Shown here: positions 10,118 to 14,021 of the stretch, one piece after another
Numbering within the stretch: the stretch's first letter is position 1
How the letters are laid out: each line of letters begins with the position of its first letter
Source: Methanobacterium sp. UBA279
GTDB taxonomy: Archaea > Methanobacteriota > Methanobacteria > Methanobacteriales > Methanobacteriaceae
Length of the DNA stretch: 14,021 bases
Assembly: GCA_002502855.1 (NCBI GenBank)
Contig: DAQK01000017.1
Coordinates: 5,058 to 19,078, forward strand
Direction of reading: 5' to 3'
Made by a program: the position numbers and the translations under genes
Notes under the pieces: model-generated
Database searches by the model: none
What the model was told of the DNA's origin: nothing
What the model saw: only the letters and a program-made list of their open reading frames with translations

Positions 10118-10870
10118 TTAAATTATTATACGCTGAGGATTTGTGTAAATATTAAATCTCCTGCCCCTTACAAAACCGATTAGTGTAATTCCAGATTTTT
10201 CTCCGGCTAACAATCCAGATACTGTGGGAGCTGCTTTTGACATTAATATGGGTATTCCGACTCGAGCAACCTTCATAACCATATCTGAAGGCATTCTACC
10301 ACTTGAAAACACGAAACTATTGGAAAAGTCTACGTCATTTAATAATGCCACGCCCATTACTTTATCAATAGCTACATGCCTGCTTACATCTTCAATGGCT
10401 ATAAATTCATTCTGATTTATGAGTGCAGCTATGTGTGTTCCACCTGTTTGTTTCCAAACCTGCGATTGTTCTTTTAATCTTCTTGAAGCGTTTATAACTT
10501 CTTCTTTTGTAATTTTAAAATCTGATTCCACTTTTTCAATTAATTCAATTTTTTGTCTAAATCCTCCAAAACAATCAGAACTCATAATCAGCTCTCTTCG
10601 AATTTCAAAGTCCTCAAGATCAATCTTTAAATTAATAATATTATTTTCAATTTTTATATCAGCTATGTTCTCTTTAGATTCAATTAATCCTTCACCTAGT
10701 AAATAACCAACAGCAAATTCTTTTATATAATTAGGGCTAATGGAAAATCGGCCAAATGTTAAATCATTAATTATTAATTCAACTTCTTTATCTTCTACAA
10801 TTGTTTCATCGATCTCATGACCAATTTCATCAACTCTAATTGCTTTAATTTGTTGGAACATGTTAGACAT
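10118..10870 (-). CDS. fdhD: Formate dehydrogenase accessory sulfurtransferase FdhD
   Basis: Sulfur carrier that sulfurates the molybdenum/tungsten bis-pterin cofactor before it enters formate dehydrogenase. The 250-residue product carries the family landmarks: VGYLLGEGLI (54-63), the loop SSDCFGGFR (97-105), TGGTHIAAL (141-149), EDVSRHVAIDKVMG (159-172), SSGRMPSDMVMKVARVGIP and SKAAPT. In the active-site loop only one Cys is present, CFGG at 100-103, where E. coli FdhD has a CxxC pair; Cys100 would be the sulfur-accepting residue. ATG 10868 follows GAGGT by five bases. It converges on the nitroreductase gene and lies 61 bp downstream of the CMD-family gene on the same strand. Together with moaA and mobB this is a cofactor cluster, but the client dehydrogenase is not in the window. 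Confidence 0.9.
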   Translation of the reverse strand: MSNMFQQIKAIRVDEIGHEIDETIVEDKEVELIINDLTFGRFSISPNYIKEFAVGYLLGEGLIESKENIADIKIENNIINLKIDLEDFEIRRELIMSSDCFGGFRQKIELIEKVESDFKITKEEVINASRRLKEQSQVWKQTGGTHIAALINQNEFIAIEDVSRHVAIDKVMGVALLNDVDFSNSFVFSSGRMPSDMVMKVARVGIPILMSKAAPTVSGLLAGEKSGITLIGFVRGRRFNIYTNPQRIII

Positions 10871-10931
10871 CTATAACCTCGAATAGATTGATTAATTAAA
10901 AAAGTTTAATTTATTTTAATTATTTAATGAT

Positions 10932-11261
10932 TCAGTCCATAAAAAAGTCATCTATCCATGATATTGAGGCAGCAACAGTTGGAAAACCTATAGTACTGGT
11001 TAATAGTAACAGCACATGGTATACTTCCTCAGGAGATGCTCCTAATTCCATGGCTCTTCGAGCATGACTATGCACTGCTCCTTCAGATCTTATGGCTGCT
11101 GATGCTGCTAGTTGTACTAATTCGGAAGTTTTATCATCTAATGGGCCTGAATCTTTGGCAGTTTGCCCTAATTCATTTAAAATTTTTCCATATTCTTTAT
11201 ATCTATTCCTTATACCTAGATAATGATCAGGTAATTTACCTTCTTTTGGTGTGCTTGACAT
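10932..11261 (-). CDS. Carboxymuconolactone decarboxylase (CMD/AhpD) family protein
   Basis: Small all-helical protein of 109 residues. The conserved core is LDDKTSELVQLAASAAIRSE (41-60) followed by GAVHSHARRAMELGASPEEV (61-80), which matches the family pattern of a Glu, a His-rich turn and the A-x-x-x-G-A-(S/T)-x-E-E motif. The CxxC pair used by AhpD peroxidases is absent (VHSH stands there), so thiol peroxidase chemistry is unlikely; such members are usually of unknown function. The start is supported by GGAGG 9 bases before ATG 11259-11261. It sits between fdhD and moaA on the same strand, which suggests, without proof, a link to oxidoreductase maturation or stress. Confidence 0.85.
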   Translation of the reverse strand: MSSTPKEGKLPDHYLGIRNRYKEYGKILNELGQTAKDSGPLDDKTSELVQLAASAAIRSEGAVHSHARRAMELGASPEEVYHVLLLLTSTIGFPTVAASISWIDDFFMD

Positions 11262-11306
11262 ATGAAAAACCCTCCTTCATTTATTATATGTTGTTCAGGT
11301 TGGATA

Positions 11307-11316
11307 AATTTATAAA
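11307..11316 (-). promoter_or_regulatory. TATA box upstream of the CMD-family gene
   Basis: On the minus strand TTTATAAATTTAT lies about 50 bases before ATG 11261. It would place the start site near 11285 and leave a leader of about 25 bases holding GGAGG. This implies the CMD-family gene and fdhD form a unit separate from moaA/mobB. Confidence 0.4.
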
Positions 11317-11411
11317 ATCGGATAAAATTATATGAATGAGAAAGAGATTTTCTTTAAATATTCCCTGTTAAACATAAAGTTTATAACAAAAATACTAGGT
11401 TTAACCGAAAA

Positions 11412-11579
11412 GTGAAGGTTGCATGCTTTGTCTAAAATCCTGTCCCATCAGGTGCGGTTGAGGGCGTCAAAAAGGAACCACACAGTATAGATCAGGATAA
11501 TATATTAAATGTGGGACTTGCTTTTAATTTATGTTCACAGAATTTTAATGCCATTATCAAAATTAATACAGAAACTTAA
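11412..11579 (+). pseudogene. Degraded Cys-rich gene fragment, family uncertain
   Basis: In two frames this stretch encodes a protein-like sequence. MLCLKSCPIRCG runs from ATG 11423 to a stop near 11457, and the other frame continues with EGVKKEPHSIDQDNILNVGL, then AFNLCSQNFNAIIKI, to a TAA at 11577-11579. A one-base change near 11455-11460 joins them. A TATA-like AGTTTATAAC (11378-11387) sits at the right distance upstream for a nearly leaderless start. The Cys spacing (CX3CX3C) and following residues could be the N-terminus of a molybdopterin oxidoreductase, which would suit its cofactor-gene neighbours. The helix pattern VKKE...SIDQDNILNVGLAFNL fits the C-terminal half of an AhpD/CMD-type protein at least as well. 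It is too short to decide. It is the only content I see between 11317 and 11626. Confidence 0.4.
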
Positions 11580-11626
11580 CTTAAGTTAGTAGAAACTATC
11601 CAATGAATCTAAAGATGATTAAACAA

Positions 11627-12565
11627 TTAAATTCCGCATTTGGTATAATATGGGGTCCTCTTTTTAATTGCTTTTAAAAATAAGGTTTTAATTTCTTCAT
11701 CAGATGATCCTTGATGAATTGGCCCGATCAAATCAGTCAGATCATTATTTTTAAGTAAACATGGCTTAATTTTTCCATCTGGTGTTATTCTAAGTCGTGT
11801 GCAATTCTGACAGAAAGCTGTATTATCCATTGGTTTTACAATTTCTATTTCACCATCGTCTATGAAGTATTTCTTACGGTCCTGCATGAATTTACGGGTT
11901 TTGATTGTGGTTGAGTTTTCTGCCAGTTCCTCTTCAATTTCATCCATATCAAAATGATATTTATCAAAAAATTCTTTGTCTTCGTCTGGACAGGTATCAG
12001 TCTTTAAAAGTTCAATTAGTTGGAGTATGGCATTATTATCCTTACAAAATTTAAACATGTCCCATATCTCATGGTCGTTAATCCCCTTCATCACCACCAT
12101 ATTCACCTTAACTGGATGAAGACCTGCTTTCACCGCCTTTTCAATCCCTTTTTTTGCCAGTTCCATGTAGTCTTTCTTGGTAATGAAACGGTAAGTAACT
12201 GGATTTAATGTATCAAGACTCACATTCACACGGTTAAGTCCCGCTTTCATTAGTTCAACTGAATATTCACCGAGTAGAATACCATTGGTGGTTAAAGAGA
12301 CATCTTTAAAGCCTATTGAAGAAATTCTCTGGACAATTTCCAATATATCTTTCCTGATTAAGGGTTCTCCACCAGAAAGCCTTAACTTTTTAATACCTAT
12401 TTCCCGGGCCACTCTGCTAATTTTCTCTATTTCAGAAGGGGTCATTTCATACTTTTGGGGTATGATTCCATCATGGTGACAGTAAAAACAGTTTACATTG
12501 CATCTATTGGTTATAGAAATTCTAAGTGAAGTGATGGGTCTCTGGAATTTATCTGTTATCATCAT
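11627..12565 (-). CDS. moaA: GTP 3',8-cyclase MoaA
   Basis: Radical SAM enzyme that, with MoaC, turns GTP into cyclic pyranopterin monophosphate, the first step of molybdopterin synthesis. The 312-residue product has the SAM cluster motif CNVNCFYC (Cys22, 26, 29), GGEPLIRKD (65-73), LTTNGILL (91-98) and VNVSLDTLNP (113-122). The second 4Fe-4S site that binds GTP is CQNC plus PC, with Cys252, 255 and 269, the MoaA-specific CX2CX13C. Archaeal members are slightly shorter than bacterial ones, as here. ATG 12563-12565 overlaps the end of mobB by 17 bp with no clear ribosome-binding site, which points to translational coupling within one transcript. Its partner moaC is not in view. Confidence 0.94.
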   Translation of the reverse strand: MMITDKFQRPITSLRISITNRCNVNCFYCHHDGIIPQKYEMTPSEIEKISRVAREIGIKKLRLSGGEPLIRKDILEIVQRISSIGFKDVSLTTNGILLGEYSVELMKAGLNRVNVSLDTLNPVTYRFITKKDYMELAKKGIEKAVKAGLHPVKVNMVVMKGINDHEIWDMFKFCKDNNAILQLIELLKTDTCPDEDKEFFDKYHFDMDEIEEELAENSTTIKTRKFMQDRKKYFIDDGEIEIVKPMDNTAFCQNCTRLRITPDGKIKPCLLKNNDLTDLIGPIHQGSSDEEIKTLFLKAIKKRTPYYTKCGI

Positions 12566-13256
12566 TTTTTATCATTAATTCAATGGTTTTGTCGGTTGTT
12601 TCGATTTGAGAAGTTTTCAATGCTTTTAACATCCCAACAACCGTATTTTTAACAAATTTCTGTACGAAGGGATTCATAGGTATTTCTATGCCTCCTACTT
12701 TAAGTTCCACATTCTTTTCTCTTTTCATGTGACATTCATCTTCTTTGGTTTCTCCCCTTATTATTGACTGGGCCAGGTCATCACATCCTTTAAAACCACA
12801 GTCGCGACAATTCATCTGGGAAAACATTCCATATGCCCTTTCTTCTATCATATCAACTAATGATTCAAGTTTATCATCATTGATATTAAATGGATCTACC
12901 TTCTTAAGGGTATAGGAATCTTCAAAATCGGTTACTGATATTTTTGCATAATGGGATGTTTTAAATCCTTCAATAATTATGTAATCCAATTTTTTTAAGT
13001 ACTTGGTAAGTTCTAAGATGTGATCCAATTGTAATCCATCTTTTAGGTGAAAGAAAGTTTCATGATTTGTACCAACTACCATACTGGCTCCTGCTTCTTT
13101 ATGTTTCCAGGTATCTTTACCTTCTACATCCAACTCATGACCAACATGTTTAATTGTACCTACTTCGAAACCTCTTTTAACTAATTTCTCTATGATTTTC
13201 GTTACAAGTACGGTTTTGCCGGTGTCTTTTGTTCCTACCACAGATATAATTTTCAT
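12549..13256 (-). CDS. mobB: MobB-type GTPase fused to a C-terminal 4Fe-4S motif
   Basis: Molybdopterin-guanine dinucleotide biosynthesis adapter. The N-terminal 140 residues are the MobB NTPase: P-loop GTKDTGKTVL (8-17), GTIKHVGHELDVEGKDTWKH (33-52), EAGASMVVG (54-62) and LDYIIIEGFK (90-99). Residues 150-175 form a second module, CRDCGFKGCDDLAQSIIRGE and then EC, with Cys150, 153, 158 and 175. This CX2CX4CX16C pattern with CG and A/G spacing is that of a small 4Fe-4S domain. The last 60 residues are helical and unassigned. The total of 235 residues is longer than bacterial MobB (about 170). The start, ATG 13254-13256, has GAAGGA about 7 bases upstream. It is the first gene of a mobB-moaA unit. 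Confidence 0.9.
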   Translation of the reverse strand: MKIISVVGTKDTGKTVLVTKIIEKLVKRGFEVGTIKHVGHELDVEGKDTWKHKEAGASMVVGTNHETFFHLKDGLQLDHILELTKYLKKLDYIIIEGFKTSHYAKISVTDFEDSYTLKKVDPFNINDDKLESLVDMIEERAYGMFSQMNCRDCGFKGCDDLAQSIIRGETKEDECHMKREKNVELKVGGIEIPMNPFVQKFVKNTVVGMLKALKTSQIETTDKTIELMIKNDDNR

Positions 13257-13287
13257 ATATATTCCTTCATTTTTTTCTTGAATATTT

Positions 13288-13300
13288 AACTATATTATAG
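13288..13300 (-). promoter_or_regulatory. Possible TATA box for mobB-moaA
   Basis: CCTATAATATAG on the minus strand lies about 35-45 bases before ATG 13256, leaving a leader of about 20 bases with the GAAGGA ribosome-binding site. The spacing suits an archaeal promoter, but the region is AT-rich. Confidence 0.35.
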
Positions 13301-13335
13301 GTTTGTAAATTGATCTGTTTTATGCAATATTTCAT

Positions 13336-13663
13336 TTAAATATTTAAAACTATACATTTCTTGCACTTATACATTTGAATTTCAGTGTTAATAACTCTTT
13401 CATAATAAAAATGAAGCTTCCGTTCTTTAACCCCATTTTTAATCACAGATTTACTGAAACACTCCGGACAAAAAGGAATCATCATCTCAATATGAAATAT
13501 ATCCATTATACTATGTTTTCAATGATTTAAATACCTTATCATTTCTTTCAAACGATTTTAAATGATTTTCCTCATATTTTGATAAACATTCACAAAAATA
13601 GGGAAGTTTATAACCCTGATCAAACAAATTATCAACTGGAGCAAGTATTTTTTCTATTGTCAT
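13336..13663 (-). pseudogene. Truncated transposase N-terminus with zinc ribbon, frameshifted
   Basis: The first piece, from ATG 13663 to a stop at 13511, is 50 residues (MTIEKILAPVDNLFDQGYKL...YFCECLSKYEENHLKSFERN). The next frame runs to a stop at 13336-13338 and carries FHIEMMIPFCPECFSKSVIK, then NGVKERKLHFYY and IQMYKCKKC. Reading the A4 before the first stop as A3 joins them as SLKHSIMDIFHIEMM. The CPEC...CKKC pairs separated by about 32 residues form the zinc ribbon seen at the N-terminus of several archaeal transposases, with the CKKCGKxF continuation lost after Cys51 of the second piece. The resemblance to ISM1-type transposases of Methanobrevibacter is from memory. The catalytic domain is missing, so this is an insertion-sequence relic. 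Confidence 0.6.
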
Positions 13664-14021
13664 GATTAATACTTTGTTCCACTTATTATAAAAGCTTTTA
13701 TGTTTCTACTTAACAAAATAATGAGTTTAGCACGAATAAAAAATATTATTTATAAAAAACACAAAAATCAAAAACACCCAAGTTTTTGGTCACAGCATTA
13801 ATCTTCGTTAATCAATGAAAAACTTTTCATGATTTTAATTTTCTATATTTGTATCAGGGTGTCTGATTTAGTGTGAAAATTAATGGGTTATTTGGGTTTA
13901 ATTTCACGTATTGGTAGTTATTCAGATGTCCCTGGTAAAAGTACTGTTGGATATTTTGTATATATTAAAATGGGGTCTTAGGAATCGAAAGATTTATTAA
14001 TAATGGGATATAATGTTTTAT
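13664..14021. other. AT-rich tail without a supported gene; two small inverted repeats
   Basis: I see no convincing gene. Two inverted repeats stand out: CAAAAAC/GTTTTTG around ACCCAA (13769-13788) and ATGAAAA/TTTTCAT around AC (13815-13830). A 32-codon plus-strand frame at 13883-13981 has no ribosome-binding site and no recognisable motif. The sequence could be further remnant of the insertion element beside it or an upstream region of a gene beyond the window. Confidence 0.3.

Noticed and set aside
13883..13981. 32-codon plus-strand frame near the window end
   Set aside because: No ribosome-binding site, no motif, and of a length expected by chance.

Overview
The window looks like the chromosome of a mesophilic methanogenic archaeon of the order Methanobacteriales, most likely Methanobacterium or a close relative. 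The support is: a class I lysyl-tRNA synthetase, a short archaeal-type ThiC, a nucleoside kinase of the Methanocaldococcus type, a stand-alone 6-phospho-3-hexuloisomerase, AT-rich spacers with TTTATATA-like archaeal TATA boxes, GGTGA ribosome-binding sites and several TTG starts. The genus is an inference; no rRNA or tRNA gene is present.

Layout. Bases 32-1125 hold a DDE transposase on the minus strand, broken by four single-base frameshifts. Bases 1223-1596 hold two 49-residue genes, a YHS-domain metal-binding protein and a lysine-rich protein with a slipped A-run. Then come lysS and thiC, both minus. A 483-bp divergent spacer leads to a plus-strand B12-binding radical SAM gene (5174-6534) interrupted by at least seven small indels. 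Facing it is a minus-strand PfkB-family nucleoside kinase, followed upstream by a ModE/LysR-like regulator. The regulator diverges from hxlB over a 113-bp shared promoter region. Next is a membrane-anchored SagB-type nitroreductase whose N-terminus appears scrambled by two compensating frameshifts. Then a minus-strand molybdenum/tungsten cofactor group: fdhD, a small CMD/AhpD-family gene, moaA and a MobB with a C-terminal 4Fe-4S motif (mobB and moaA overlap by 17 bp). A Cys-rich gene remnant lies on the plus strand between the CMD gene and moaA. The right end has a truncated transposase with an N-terminal zinc ribbon, then about 360 bp with no supported gene.

How the genes relate. mobB, moaA and fdhD all serve pterin-cofactor enzymes such as formate dehydrogenase or formylmethanofuran dehydrogenase, but no intact enzyme of that kind lies in the window. 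hxlB and the nucleoside kinase both touch pentose/nucleoside metabolism, with the regulator between them. lysS and thiC are ordinary housekeeping genes.

The most unusual property is the concentration of single-base indels, many in A, T or C runs, in a subset of genes, while about 7.5 kb of other genes read cleanly. Whether these are real decay, phase-variable tracts or sequence errors decides the fate of the radical SAM gene, the nitroreductase anchor and the lysine-rich protein. I did not find a convincing new multi-gene system; the best leads are the radical SAM gene, the anchored nitroreductase, the MobB fusion and the regulator/hxlB pair.
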